From assembly GCA_024742765.1 (NCBI GenBank), contig JANSXT010000022.1:1-64000 (forward strand): a DNA stretch of 64,000 nucleotides, written 5' to 3'. The notes under the pieces were generated by a model that was not told the origin of the DNA, did no database searches, and was given only the letters and a program-made list of their open reading frames with translations. This document shows positions 38,830 to 48,525 of the stretch, one piece after another (position 1 is the first letter of the stretch; the number at the start of each line of letters is the position of its first letter). Both the position numbers and the translations under genes were made by a program. This DNA comes from Phyllobacteriaceae bacterium (lineage in GTDB: Bacteria; Pseudomonadota; Alphaproteobacteria; Rhizobiales; Rhizobiaceae).

Positions 38830-39378
38830 CTAGCGCGAGCGCTTCCGATCGTTCTGCTGGAACGCCAGCTTGCCGTGATATTTGCAATAGGGCGACCCGT
38901 CCTCGGTCGCATGGCCGCAAAAGTAGAATTCGTCCGTCAGCGGATCGCCATAGGGCCATTTGCAGGTGTTTTCGTTCAGTTCGGTCAGCATCAGCCGCTT
39001 GGCAATCGGCACGACCACATCCTCGATCGGCCGCGTGTCGGGCACCACCAGCGCTTGCGGGTCGGCATCCTGCTTGAGCGCGGTTGCCGCCATGCCTTGC
39101 CTGACGCCGCCGCCCCGCTGCATGGACGACCCATAGGCATTGGTGCGCGCGCCGCCTCCACCGCCGCCGCCGAGATTGGCGCGTGGTGCCGCCGGCCGCT
39201 TGATCTTCGGCGCCGCGCTCTTGGTGCTTTTGGCGCGGCCCGATAGTTTGAGCCGATGCACCTTGCCGATCACCGCGTTGCGGCTCACGCCGCCAAGCTT
39301 GGCCGCGATCTGGCTGGCGCTCAGCCCGTCGGCCCAAAGCTTCTTCAGCATTTCAACGCGTTCGTCGGTCCAACTCAC
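38830..39378 (-). CDS. gcrA: Cell-cycle regulator GcrA
   Basis: GcrA is an alphaproteobacterial transcription factor that binds sigma-70 and DNA and acts on promoters with CcrM-methylated GANTC sites. The 182-residue product starts MSWTDERVEMLKKLWADGLS with the N-terminal HTH (residues 1-45, GVSRNAVIGKVHRLKLSGRA). After a Gly-rich linker comes a C-terminal Cys/His-containing part (CKWPYGDP, CGHATEDGSPYCKYH). GTG 39378 is chosen because GGAG lies six bases upstream and the family begins MSWTDERVE; the ATG two codons earlier would sit directly on the GGAG. The divergent region to argD carries four GANTC sites. Confidence 0.96.
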   Translation of the reverse strand: MSWTDERVEMLKKLWADGLSASQIAAKLGGVSRNAVIGKVHRLKLSGRAKSTKSAAPKIKRPAAPRANLGGGGGGGARTNAYGSSMQRGGGVRQGMAATALKQDADPQALVVPDTRPIEDVVVPIAKRLMLTELNENTCKWPYGDPLTDEFYFCGHATEDGSPYCKYHGKLAFQQNDRKRSR

Positions 39379-39627
39379 GATCATCTCCGTTTCGACAGGC
39401 AGAATCCGGACCCGTTGCTCGGCCTTGAAAACAAGGACCGGCGACGATACGCGAAACCAGGGAACGTCATTCTGCTTGGGCGTTTGCTCCGGCTGACAAG
39501 CTACAATACCGGTTGACTCCTGTTCAAGAGTCGGCCTGTCACACGGGAATCGTTTTGCGCTTTTTCCCCAACTTGGCCCGCAACCGGCTACAATGGCCGC
39601 GCCGCCCGGATGCGGGCACGATTGACG
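39379..39627. promoter_or_regulatory. gcrA/argD intergenic region with GANTC cluster
   Basis: This region between divergent gcrA and argD holds no gene. GANTC sites occur at 39402, 39515, 39528 and 39547; three of them fall within 37 bases, much denser than expected in GC-rich DNA. TACAAT (39589-39594) on the plus strand could be a -10 for argD or the leader RNA, but no clear -35 fits it. Methylation-dependent control of gcrA is plausible by analogy to Caulobacter. Confidence 0.55.
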
Positions 39628-39683
39628 AAACCGCCCTGCCGATCTAAGGAAGACGAGCCGCTCGCAAGGGCGGTTTTTGTGTT
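39628..39683 (+). terminator. Terminator-like structured leader before argD
   Basis: AAACCGCCCT (39628-39637) pairs perfectly with AGGGCGGTTT (39667-39676), ten base pairs, followed by TTTTTGTGTTTT. The 29-base loop contains its own hairpin CGAG-CCG-CTCG (39654-39664). It lies 46 bases before the argD start and 249 bases from gcrA. It may end a short untranslated RNA or attenuate argD. Confidence 0.65.
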
Positions 39684-39729
39684 TTCAGCCCGGCGCTAAC
39701 CGTTCCGGGCAAGCCGCCGGACGCCGTTG

Positions 39730-40920
39730 ATGACCAGCCAATCGGCCCTGTTCGACACCTACAATCGCGCGCCGCTCGGCGTCGAGCGCGGCGAGGGCTG
39801 CTGGCTGCACGACACGGACGGCCGCACCTTTCTCGATTTCGGCAGCGGCATTGCGGTCAATGCGCTCGGCCATGCCCATCCGCATCTGGTTTCCGCGCTG
39901 ACCGCGCAGGCGGGCAAGCTGTGGCACACCTCCAACCTCTACCGCATTCCCGATCAGGAGCGGCTGGCCGAACGCCTGTGCGCGGCTACGTTCGCCGACC
40001 GCGTCTTCTTCACCAATTCGGGCGCCGAGGCGGTCGAATGCGCGGTCAAGACGGCGCGCCGTTATTATTATGCCAAAGGCGAGCCCGAGCGCATCGGCAT
40101 CATCACCTTCGAAGGCGCCTTCCACGGCCGCACGCTGGCGACCATCGCCGCCGGCGGCCAGGCCAAATATCTCGAGGGCTTCGGTCCGAAGGCGCCAGGT
40201 TTCGACCAGGTGCCATTTCACGACATGGATGCGCTTGAAGCGGCGATCACCGATGAGACCGCCGCGATCCTGATCGAGCCGGTGCAGGGCGAGGGCGGTC
40301 TCCGGCCGGTGCCCGACGAAACGCTCCGCGCCTTGCGCGAGATATGCGACACTCATGGCCTGTTGCTGATCTTCGACGAAATCCAGTGCGGCATGGGCCG
40401 CACGGGCCGGCTCTTCGCTCATGAGCATGCGGGCATCGCGCCCGACATCATGGCCACCGCCAAGGCGCTTGGCGGCGGCTTTCCGGTCGGCGCGTGCCTT
40501 GCCACCGAAGAGGCTGCAAGCGGCATGGTTCCGGGCGTCCACGGCACCACCTATGGCGGCAACCCGCTCGCCATGGCGGTCGGCAATGCCGTTCTGGACG
40601 TGATGCTCGAAGACGGTTTTCTCGATGCGGTGGAGCAAAAGGCGCTGCGCCTGAAGCAGGGTCTCGTCTCGCTGGTCGACCGCTTCCCGGACATTTTTAG
40701 CGATGTGCGCGGCAAGGGCCTGATGACCGGCCTTAAATGCGTCGTGCCGAACACCGATGTCGTCCGTGCCCTGTTCGACGGACACATGCTTGTCGTGCCC
40801 GCTGGCGACAATGTGATCCGCATCCTGCCGCCGCTGATCGTCTCCGACGAGGAGATCGGCGAAGGCCTGGCACGGCTTGAAGCCGCCGCGCGCGGCCTGT
40901 CGTCCCGAACCGGCGCCTGA
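39730..40920 (+). CDS. argD: Acetylornithine aminotransferase
   Basis: This PLP-dependent class III aminotransferase converts N-acetylglutamate semialdehyde to N-acetylornithine in arginine synthesis; it may also serve succinyldiaminopimelate. The 396-residue product has [37 protein letters not shown] and the Schiff-base Lys245 in [13 protein letters not shown] 39730 directly follows a TTG; the ribosome site is weak. It is 36 bases upstream of argF. The argD-argF-hslO order is widespread in Rhizobiales. A terminator-like hairpin sits in its leader. Confidence 0.96.
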   Translation: MTSQSALFDTYNRAPLGVERGEGCWLHDTDGRTFLDFGSGIAVNALGHAHPHLVSALTAQAGKLWHTSNLYRIPDQERLAERLCAATFADRVFFTNSGAEAVECAVKTARRYYYAKGEPERIGIITFEGAFHGRTLATIAAGGQAKYLEGFGPKAPGFDQVPFHDMDALEAAITDETAAILIEPVQGEGGLRPVPDETLRALREICDTHGLLLIFDEIQCGMGRTGRLFAHEHAGIAPDIMATAKALGGGFPVGACLATEEAASGMVPGVHGTTYGGNPLAMAVGNAVLDVMLEDGFLDAVEQKALRLKQGLVSLVDRFPDIFSDVRGKGLMTGLKCVVPNTDVVRALFDGHMLVVPAGDNVIRILPPLIVSDEEIGEGLARLEAAARGLSSRTGA

Positions 40921-40956
40921 GGCGCCCGATCCCTGTTCCAGTCACCGGGTTTTCTC

Positions 40957-41877
40957 ATGAGTGTTCACCATTTTCTCGATTTGTCCGCTCTAACCGCAAC
41001 TGACCTGCGGTCGATCATCGACTCCGCCCTGGCCGGCAAGGTCGCGCAGAAGGCCGGCACGTCCGCCCGCCCGCTCGAAGGCAAGGCGCTGGCGATGATC
41101 TTCGAAAAGCCGTCGACGCGGACGCGGGTCTCCTTCGATGTCGGCATGCGGCAGCTTGGCGGCGAGACGATCATGCTGACCGGCGGCGAAATGCAGCTCG
41201 GCCGCGATGAGACGATCGCCGACACCGCGCGCGTCCTGTCGCGCTATGTCGACATCATCATGATCCGCACCCACGCCCATGACCGGCTCGCCGAACTGGC
41301 CGATGCCGCCACCGTGCCGGTGATCAACGGGCTGACGGACGACACCCATCCTTGCCAGATCATGGCCGACGTTATGACTTTCGAGGAGCATCGTGGCCCG
41401 GTGGCCGGCAAGAAGATCGCCTGGTCGGGCGATGGCAACAATGTGCTGCATTCGATGATCGAGGCCAGCGCCCGTTTCGCCTTCGATCTGGCCATCGCGG
41501 TGCCCAGTGGCAACGAGCCCGATCGTACCTATATGGAGTGGGCGCGCGGCCAAGGGGCGAAGGTCTCCGTCACCCACGACCCCGAAACCGCCGTGCAAGA
41601 CGCCGACGCCGTTGTCACCGATACCTGGGTCTCCATGGGCCAGGAGGAGCGTGCCCGCGGCCACAATGTGTTCATGCCCTATCAGGTCAACCAGGCGCTC
41701 ATGGCCCATGCCAAGCCGGACGCCCTGTTCATGCATTGTCTGCCCGCCCATCGCGGCGAGGAGGTCACCGACGCCGTCATGGACGGCCCGCAATCGGTGG
41801 TGCTGGACGAGGCGGAAAACCGGATGCATGTCCAGAAAGCCATCATCGCATGGTGTCTGGGCGAAAGCCTGGGCTGA
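40957..41877 (+). CDS. argF: Ornithine carbamoyltransferase
   Basis: This enzyme makes citrulline from ornithine and carbamoyl phosphate in arginine synthesis. The 306-residue product has the carbamoyl-phosphate motif STRTR at 53-57, HPCQ beginning at His131, and the ornithine-binding SMG and [11 protein letters not shown] segments near the C-terminus. It follows argD by 36 bases and precedes hslO by 28, consistent with one operon. Confidence 0.97.
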   Translation: MSVHHFLDLSALTATDLRSIIDSALAGKVAQKAGTSARPLEGKALAMIFEKPSTRTRVSFDVGMRQLGGETIMLTGGEMQLGRDETIADTARVLSRYVDIIMIRTHAHDRLAELADAATVPVINGLTDDTHPCQIMADVMTFEEHRGPVAGKKIAWSGDGNNVLHSMIEASARFAFDLAIAVPSGNEPDRTYMEWARGQGAKVSVTHDPETAVQDADAVVTDTWVSMGQEERARGHNVFMPYQVNQALMAHAKPDALFMHCLPAHRGEEVTDAVMDGPQSVVLDEAENRMHVQKAIIAWCLGESLG

Positions 41878-41905
41878 CCGGGGCACAAAGCGGAAAGACG
41901 TTACG

Positions 41906-42916
41906 ATGACCGACATCAGATCGACGCCGGCGGGCCAGATGCCGCCGGTGAACCCCGCTCCCGTGGGCCTTGACGCCGTCGTTCCCTTCCAGATCGACGC
42001 GCTGGATGCGCGCGGCCGCGCCGTGTTGCTGGGCGATGCGCTCGACGGCATTCTCGCCCGCCATGATTATCCCGAGCCTGTCGCGCGCCTTCTCGGCGAA
42101 ATGACGGTGCTGACGGTTCTGCTCGGCACGTCTCTGAAATTCGAGGGCAAGTTCATCGTCCAGGCACAGACCGATGGACCGGTGTCGCTTCTGGTGGTCG
42201 ATTTCGTCACGCCGGGCGCGGTGCGCGCCTATGCGCGGTTCGATGTGGACGCGGTGGATGCCGCCGTCGCCGCCGGCCATGCCCTGCCCGAGAACCTTCT
42301 GGGCACCGGCACGCTGGCGCTGACCGTCGATCAGGGCGCCTACATGAACCGCTATCAAGGCATCGTGCAGCTTGACGGCGCGTCGCTCGAGGAGATTGCG
42401 CGCAACTATTTCCGCCAGTCGGAACAGATCCCCACCGAGGTGCGCCTTGCCGTGGGCCGGCTCTCCGTGCGCGGCGAAGACGGGTCTATGCGCCGGTTCT
42501 GGCGTGCCGGCGGCATTGTCGCCCAGTTCCTGCCCGATACGCCTGAGCGTATGCGCACTGCCGACCTGCATCCCGGCGAGGTGCCTGACGGCGTCGAGAT
42601 CGACATACCCGATGACGACGATGCCTGGGCCGAGGTCAAGGCGCTGGTCGGCACGGTCGATGACGACGAACTGATCGATGAAGGCGTCGGCGTGCACGCA
42701 TTGCTGTTCCGGCTGTTTCACGAGCGCGGTGTCCGCGTCTTCGATGCGCAGGACATTCGCGAAAAGTGCACCTGCACCCGCGAAAAGGTCGCCGGCGTTC
42801 TGGCGTCCCTGTCCGAAGAAGACCGCGCCGAAGCCACCCGTCACGGCAAGATCACCATCACCTGCGAATTCTGCTCGACGGTCTATGAGTTTGCGCCCGA
42901 TGAGGCAAAAGCGTGA
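41906..42916 (+). CDS. hslO: Redox-regulated holdase chaperone Hsp33
   Basis: Hsp33 is a cytosolic chaperone activated by oxidation, when zinc release unfolds its C-terminus. The 336-residue product has the N-terminal dimer/substrate domain and the zinc-binding redox switch: Cys288 and Cys290 (CTC) and Cys320 and Cys323 (CEFC), the classical CxC...CxxC. An acidic insert (IPDDDDAWAEV) precedes the switch. Start ATG 41906 follows GGAAAGACG. It is the third gene after argD-argF. Confidence 0.95.
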   Translation: MTDIRSTPAGQMPPVNPAPVGLDAVVPFQIDALDARGRAVLLGDALDGILARHDYPEPVARLLGEMTVLTVLLGTSLKFEGKFIVQAQTDGPVSLLVVDFVTPGAVRAYARFDVDAVDAAVAAGHALPENLLGTGTLALTVDQGAYMNRYQGIVQLDGASLEEIARNYFRQSEQIPTEVRLAVGRLSVRGEDGSMRRFWRAGGIVAQFLPDTPERMRTADLHPGEVPDGVEIDIPDDDDAWAEVKALVGTVDDDELIDEGVGVHALLFRLFHERGVRVFDAQDIREKCTCTREKVAGVLASLSEEDRAEATRHGKITITCEFCSTVYEFAPDEAKA

Positions 42917-43037
42917 ATTGCGGCCGGCGGCGGCGCGTCCTGCCGCCGGTCTCCCCACGCATCCGGCGTGGTCCATGACCAAGATTTAACTTGTTCGGCG
43001 TCATTGGTGCCTTATTTTCCGGCCAGAGGAAGCGTCG

Positions 43038-44552
43038 ATGCTGAAATCCGTCAAAGACCCGCAGGTCGCCGGTGATGATGCTGCGCCGTCCCGCCGTACC
43101 GACGGCGGAGTGGTGACGGCCGTGCGCGCCATCGTGCAGGCGGCCCTCATGCTCGCCGTTCTGGGCGGTTCCTATCTGGCGATGGAACGGCTGATCGCCG
43201 CCGCGCCCGAACGCACCGCGCGGCCCCAGCCGGACGTGTCCGTGCCGGTCGAGGCGGTGATTGTCTCGTCCGGTGACGAACGTCCCAATGTCAGCCTATT
43301 TGGCGAGGTGACCGCCGCGCGCGCGGTCGATGTCCGCCCGCCGGTTTCGGGCGAAGTGGTCGCCATCCATCCGGACCTGTCGGCAGGCCGCCGCATCGAG
43401 GCGGGCGACACACTGTTCGAGATCGATCCGTTCGATCTCGAAGTCGCGTTGGCTGAAGCGCAGGCCAATCTCGCCCAGACAGAAGCGACCATCGCCGAAA
43501 ACGAGGCGCGCCTTGTTTCCGAGCGCGCGCAGCTTGAAAGCGCCCGCGATCAGCTCGACCTTGCCCGCAGCGATCTGGCCCGCGCCGAGCAATTGCGCGG
43601 CAATGGCACGCTGACCGCCAAGCAGGTCGAGGATCGCGAACTGATCGTCTCCCAGCGCGAACAGGCTGTCTCCCAAAGGATCAACAACATCGCCATCGAG
43701 GAAGCGCGGCTCGAGCAGCAGCGCGCCATCCGCACCCGGCTGCAGCTTGGCGTGCGCCGCGCCGAACGCGATCTCGGCGATACGGCCGTCCTCGCACCCT
43801 TTTCCGGCGTGGTGCGATCGTCCACCGTCGAGACCGGCCGCATCGTCGCGGCCAACGATGTGGCGGTCGCCATGTATGACGACAGCGCGCTCGATGTCCG
43901 CTTCACGCTGACCGACGCGCAATATGGCCGCATTGCCACCGATGCCGATCCGCTGATCGGCCGCGACGTGACGCTGGTCTGGACCGTCGGCAACCTCGAT
44001 TATGACTACACCGCCACCGTCAACCGGATCGGCGCCGACATTGCCTCGGCGCGCGGCGGCGTGGATGTTTTCGCGCGCATCGACGTGGCCGATGCGCCCG
44101 TGCAACTCCGGCCCGGCGCTTTTGTTTCCGTGACGGTGCCCGATCGGCTCTATGAAGATGCCGTGCGGTTGCCGGAAACCGCGCTCTATGACGCACAGAC
44201 CATGTATGTGATCGCCAACGGCCGCCTGGAGCGGCGGACGGTCGACGTCGCTGCCTTCGAAGGCGCCGACGTGATCGTCACCGGTGGACTGGAAGCCGGT
44301 GAACAGGTGATGACAACGCGTCTGTCGAACGTGGAAGACGGGTTGAAGGTGTCCATTCCGGGCGCCGAGCCGCCGACCACCGGTGATGATGCGACACCGG
44401 TGGCAGGAAACCGGCCGAGCGAAGAAATGATCACCGCGGCCAAGCGCCTGAGCGGGCTGACTGACGCGCAATGGGAGGCGCTGTCTCGCGACGAGCGCCG
44501 CGCTTATGTCCGGCAGGTACGCGGCCAGCCCAACGCTGCCGGCGATGGCTGA
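43038..44552 (+). CDS. RND efflux periplasmic adaptor (membrane fusion protein)
   Basis: This adaptor subunit links an RND pump to an outer-membrane channel. The 504-residue protein has one N-terminal membrane anchor (about 31-52, AIVQAALMLAVLGGSYLAME) rather than a cleaved lipoprotein signal. A lipoyl half follows (VRPPVSGEVVAIH), then a long alpha-helical coiled coil (about 135-240, rich in Ala/Gln/Glu/Arg), the second lipoyl half (VLAPFSGVVRSSTVETG), and beta-barrel and membrane-proximal domains. A C-terminal acidic tail of about 60 residues is extra. Ribosome site AGAGGAAG precedes the ATG. It overlaps the pump gene by eight bases; no TolC-like gene is adjacent. Confidence 0.92.
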   Translation: MLKSVKDPQVAGDDAAPSRRTDGGVVTAVRAIVQAALMLAVLGGSYLAMERLIAAAPERTARPQPDVSVPVEAVIVSSGDERPNVSLFGEVTAARAVDVRPPVSGEVVAIHPDLSAGRRIEAGDTLFEIDPFDLEVALAEAQANLAQTEATIAENEARLVSERAQLESARDQLDLARSDLARAEQLRGNGTLTAKQVEDRELIVSQREQAVSQRINNIAIEEARLEQQRAIRTRLQLGVRRAERDLGDTAVLAPFSGVVRSSTVETGRIVAANDVAVAMYDDSALDVRFTLTDAQYGRIATDADPLIGRDVTLVWTVGNLDYDYTATVNRIGADIASARGGVDVFARIDVADAPVQLRPGAFVSVTVPDRLYEDAVRLPETALYDAQTMYVIANGRLERRTVDVAAFEGADVIVTGGLEAGEQVMTTRLSNVEDGLKVSIPGAEPPTTGDDATPVAGNRPSEEMITAAKRLSGLTDAQWEALSRDERRAYVRQVRGQPNAAGDG

Positions 44553-47500
44553 CATGGCTCCGTCCGGCATGTCGCAGCACAGGCTCGTCGGCGCCTTCCT
44601 GCGCCACCCCAATGCGGCCAACCTCTTGATGGTCTTGATGATCCTGTTCGGCGTCTTCGCGCTGGCGCGGATCAACACCCAGTTCTTTCCGACCATCGAA
44701 ACCTCGACCGTGTCGGTCTCCATTGCCTGGTCCGGTGCCAGCGCCGAGGATGTCGAGCAGAACATCCTCGCCGTCGCTGAACCCGAACTGCGCTTTATCG
44801 AAAACGTCAAGCAGGTAACCTCCTACGCCCGCGAGGGATCGGCCTCAATCCGCCTCGAATTCGAGGAAGGCACGGACATGCAAAAGGCGGTGGCCGACGT
44901 AGACACCGCCGCCAAGGCCCTGACGAACCTGCCCGAAGGGTCCGAAGACCCGAAGGTGACCACCAGCCAATGGTTCGACCGCGTGGCGTCCATCTCCATC
45001 GGCGGCGACGTGCCCGAGGCGGTCGTCCGCGACTGGGCCCAGCGCATCCGCGACGATCTGATCGAGCGCGGCATCGACAAGGTGACCTTCACCGGGATGC
45101 GCGACCCCGAATTGCAGGTCACCGTACCCGAGCGGGAATTGCGCAGGCTCGACCTCACGATTTCCGATGTTTCACGTGCGATCGGCGCCAATTCCCGCGA
45201 TCTGCCGTCGGGCAATCTGGACGGCGCGGTTGAGCGTCAGTTGCGCACGCTGTCCGATGCCGAAGATGCCCGTGCGCTCGGCCGGATCGAGGTGAAATCG
45301 TTCCCGACCGGCGAAAAGGTCCGGCTGGGCGACATCGCCGAGGTCCGCGAGGGCTTTGAGGATGGCGCGATCCAGGGCTTCTCCAACACGTTCCCGGCGA
45401 TCGAAATCGATGTCCAGGCAACCGCCACCGCCGACACGCTGACGACCAATGCGATTCTTCAGGACTATGTCGCCGAGATCCGGCCACAGCTTCCGGCCAA
45501 TCTGGAGTTGCAGGTCTACGAGGTGCGCGCCGATGCGCTCAACGAGCGCATCATGCTGCTGGTCAAGAACGGCGCGACCGGGCTGCTGCTGGTCCTGATC
45601 GTGCTGTTCGCCTTCCTGCATGTGCGCATCGCCGTGTGGGTCGCCGCCGGTATTCCCGTCGCTCTGCTGGCCACGGTCGGGCTGCTTTATGTATTCGGCG
45701 AGACCATCAACATGTTCTCGCTGTTCGGGCTGATCATGATGCTCGGCGTCATCGTCGATGATGCGATCGTCGTCGGCGAGCACACCGACACGCGCCTTGC
45801 CATGGGCGATGATCCGGTGACGGCAGCCGAAAACGGGGTCGGCGCCATGTTCACACCGGTCACCGCCGCGCTGACGACCACCGTTGCCACCTTCGCGCCG
45901 CTCCTCATGATCGGCGACACGATCGGCCAGATCGTCGGCGTGCTGCCGGTCGTCGTGATCGCCGTGGCCATCGCTTCGATCATCGAGTGCTTCTTCATCC
46001 TGCCCGGCCATCTGAGCCATTCGCTGCAAGGCCGCAAAGGGCCACGCTGGTCGCATTGGCGCGTCTTCTTCGTCGGGCTCGTCATCGTCCTGTTCATGGC
46101 CGCCTTCTTCACACGCGCCGGCGGAGAGGGCGGTGTCGCGCAATCGCTGCCCTTCATCGCCGCCTTCGACGCGTGGCGGCAGACGGTGACCCCGTTCATG
46201 TTCGGAACCGTCGCCGCGGCCGCCGCGCTGATTGTCGCGGTCCTTGTCGAGTTCGTGCTCTACGCGGTGCGCGTCGGCTTCGGGCGCAACCGGCGCACAT
46301 TCAATGCCGAAGAACTGCCCGAGGATGGCTGGTTCCGGCGCAATTTCGACGCCGGCTTCAACTGGATCCGGCAGGGCCCGTTCGCCTGGCTGGTGCGGCT
46401 GGCCTACAATTGGCGCTATGTCTCCATGGCGATCGCCGTCGGTCTCGTAATGGTCTTCGCATGGGGCCTGCGCGCCGGCGAACATGTCGGCTTCGTCTTC
46501 TTCCCCTCGCCTGAATCGGAGAACATTTCCGGCTCGATCATCCTGCATCCCGGCACGCCGGAAAGCGAGGCGATCATGGCGGTACGCGAATTCGAGAATG
46601 CGTTGCGCCGCGCCGAAGCGAACCTGACCGACGACAATGGCGAACAATTGATCGAGGCGGTCTTTGTGACACTCGGCTCGTCCGGTCGTTCGCAGGGCGA
46701 CAATCTGGCCCGCATCAAGGTGCAGCTCACCATCTCGGAGCGGCGCACCATCCGCACGCCGGAGATCGTCCGCGCCTGGCGCGCCGAAGCGCCGCAGCTT
46801 CCCTCCGTCCGCCGCTTTGCGGTACGCCAGTCACGCGGCGGCCCGCCTGGTGCTGACATCGATGTGGAATTGAGGGGCTCGTCGATCGCGATCCTCAAGG
46901 AGGCCGCCGTCGAGGTCACGGCCATCGTCGCGGCGATCCCCGGCGTCACCGGGGTCGAGGACGATCTGCCCTATGGCAAGCCGGAACTGATCATGACGCT
47001 GACGCCACGCGCGGCGGCGCTGGGCTTCACGCTCGATGAAGTGGGCACGCAGGTGCGCAATGCCGTGGAGGGCATGGTTCCCAGGCGCTTTGCGCGCGGC
47101 GACGACGAAGTGGCCATCCGTGTCAGCCAGCGGATCGACGGGCAGGGCACAGCGATGCTCCGCGCCATGATGCTGACCGCACCGTCCGGCGATCTCGTGC
47201 CGCTGACCGAAATCGTCACGCTGAGCGAACAGCAGGGCTTTTCGGCGATCCAGCGTCAGGACGGGCGGACGACCATCTCGGTCACCGGCGAGATCGATGC
47301 GGCGGTCAACACGACCGATGGCGTCGTCGACCAGCTTGTGTCCTCAGGCGCGCTTGATGCCGTCGCCCGTACATACGGCATCGACTATGATTTTGGCGGC
47401 CGCAGCCAGGAGCAGCGCGACGCCTTTGCCGATCTTGGCTTCGGGACGCTGATTGCGCTGAGCGTCATCTACATCATCCTGGCCTGGGTGTTCGGCAGCT

Positions 47501-47979
47501 ATTTCCGGCCGTTCGCGGTCATGCTGATCATCCCCTTCGGTGTCGTCGGCGCCGTGGTCGGCCATTGGCTGATGGGTTACCAGCTCACCATCCTGTCGAT
47601 GATTGGCCTGCTCGGCCTGTCGGGCATTCTGGTCAACGACTCCATCATCCTGGTCTCGCGGCTGGAGGAGCGGCTGAAGACCGGCGAGGCGGTACGCGAA
47701 GCCTGCATCAACGCAAGCTGCGACCGGTTCCGCGCCGTGCTGCTGACGTCGCTGACGACGATCGGCGGCCTGATCCCGCTGCTCTTTGAAACCTCGCTTC
47801 AGGCGCAGTTCCTGATGCCCATGGCGATCACCATGGTGTTCGGGCTGGCGACGGCCACGATTCTGGTCCTGTTTCTCGTGCCGGTCTTCATCGGCATTGG
47901 CGAAGATATTCGCAACCTGCTCGTCGCGCTCTATGGCGATCGCCGGCGGCGTCTGCCCCGGCCCGTGGCAGGAGAATGA
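44545..47979 (+). CDS. RND-family efflux transporter permease (AcrB-like)
   Basis: This proton-driven inner-membrane pump of the AcrB/HAE1 superfamily has 1144 residues. It has 12 core helices, two large periplasmic loops, and the helix-4 proton relay as VDDAIVVGEH near residue 410. An enlarged middle section (about 500-640) between helices 6 and 7 holds extra hydrophobic stretches and a long cytoplasmic link. Start choice is uncertain: ATG 44545 overlaps the adaptor stop, with ATG at 44554 and 44569 as alternatives (the last gives MSQHRLVGAFLRHP, close to the conserved N-terminus). Substrates are unknown. It ends three bases from convergent apaG. Confidence 0.92.
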   Translation: MADMAPSGMSQHRLVGAFLRHPNAANLLMVLMILFGVFALARINTQFFPTIETSTVSVSIAWSGASAEDVEQNILAVAEPELRFIENVKQVTSYAREGSASIRLEFEEGTDMQKAVADVDTAAKALTNLPEGSEDPKVTTSQWFDRVASISIGGDVPEAVVRDWAQRIRDDLIERGIDKVTFTGMRDPELQVTVPERELRRLDLTISDVSRAIGANSRDLPSGNLDGAVERQLRTLSDAEDARALGRIEVKSFPTGEKVRLGDIAEVREGFEDGAIQGFSNTFPAIEIDVQATATADTLTTNAILQDYVAEIRPQLPANLELQVYEVRADALNERIMLLVKNGATGLLLVLIVLFAFLHVRIAVWVAAGIPVALLATVGLLYVFGETINMFSLFGLIMMLGVIVDDAIVVGEHTDTRLAMGDDPVTAAENGVGAMFTPVTAALTTTVATFAPLLMIGDTIGQIVGVLPVVVIAVAIASIIECFFILPGHLSHSLQGRKGPRWSHWRVFFVGLVIVLFMAAFFTRAGGEGGVAQSLPFIAAFDAWRQTVTPFMFGTVAAAAALIVAVLVEFVLYAVRVGFGRNRRTFNAEELPEDGWFRRNFDAGFNWIRQGPFAWLVRLAYNWRYVSMAIAVGLVMVFAWGLRAGEHVGFVFFPSPESENISGSIILHPGTPESEAIMAVREFENALRRAEANLTDDNGEQLIEAVFVTLGSSGRSQGDNLARIKVQLTISERRTIRTPEIVRAWRAEAPQLPSVRRFAVRQSRGGPPGADIDVELRGSSIAILKEAAVEVTAIVAAIPGVTGVEDDLPYGKPELIMTLTPRAAALGFTLDEVGTQVRNAVEGMVPRRFARGDDEVAIRVSQRIDGQGTAMLRAMMLTAPSGDLVPLTEIVTLSEQQGFSAIQRQDGRTTISVTGEIDAAVNTTDGVVDQLVSSGALDAVARTYGIDYDFGGRSQEQRDAFADLGFGTLIALSVIYIILAWVFGSYFRPFAVMLIIPFGVVGAVVGHWLMGYQLTILSMIGLLGLSGILVNDSIILVSRLEERLKTGEAVREACINASCDRFRAVLLTSLTTIGGLIPLLFETSLQAQFLMPMAITMVFGLATATILVLFLVPVFIGIGEDIRNLLVALYGDRRRRLPRPVAGE

Positions 47980-47982
47980 CGG

Positions 47983-48375
47983 TCAGTTGATCGTCCGCAC
48001 GACATTCGGCACATCAAGCGAAAAGGCCGGAACGCGTGCCCGCATCCGTTCGCCGCTCTGCCGCCGCATCACATAATGGCCGACCATCGTGCCCGACGGC
48101 GTGTTCAGCGGGCAGCCGGACGTATATTGGAAGCTGTCGCCGGGCGACAGGACGGGCTGCTCGCCGATCACGCCCGGACCGCTGACCTCCTCCACCGCGC
48201 CCAGCGCATTGGTGATGCGCCAGTAGCGGCTTTCAAGCTGCACCGTCTCATCGGAATGGTTGGCGATGACCACCGTATAGGCCCAGAACCAACGGCCATC
48301 GTCCGGCTCGGACTCTTCGTCCAAAAAGTCCGGCCGCACGGTCACTTCGATCCCGTCTGTGGTCTCGCGATACAT
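47983..48375 (-). CDS. apaG: ApaG family protein (Co2+/Mg2+ efflux-linked)
   Basis: This small cytosolic protein with a fibronectin-III-like fold has 130 residues. Typical ApaG wording is visible: [53 protein letters not shown] and FSLDVP. The molecular role is unsettled; E. coli apaG mutants affect cobalt resistance and eukaryotic homologues are protein-interaction domains. It stands alone, convergent with the RND pump and divergent from the phosphatidyltransferase gene across 150 bases with no clear features. Confidence 0.95.
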   Translation of the reverse strand: MYRETTDGIEVTVRPDFLDEESEPDDGRWFWAYTVVIANHSDETVQLESRYWRITNALGAVEEVSGPGVIGEQPVLSPGDSFQYTSGCPLNTPSGTMVGHYVMRRQSGERMRARVPAFSLDVPNVVRTIN

Positions 48376-48525
48376 GGTCTGAATCTAGCCAAAACCGAGC
48401 GGGCGCGAAAGGGCGCGGGCACGCGAAAGTGAGCCGGCGTGATGGTTCCCGGGCCGCGCCGATGGTGACCTGAGTGTCCGCTTGTCGTATGGGCGGGACG
48501 GTTCGCACAAACCGATGCAGGCGCC

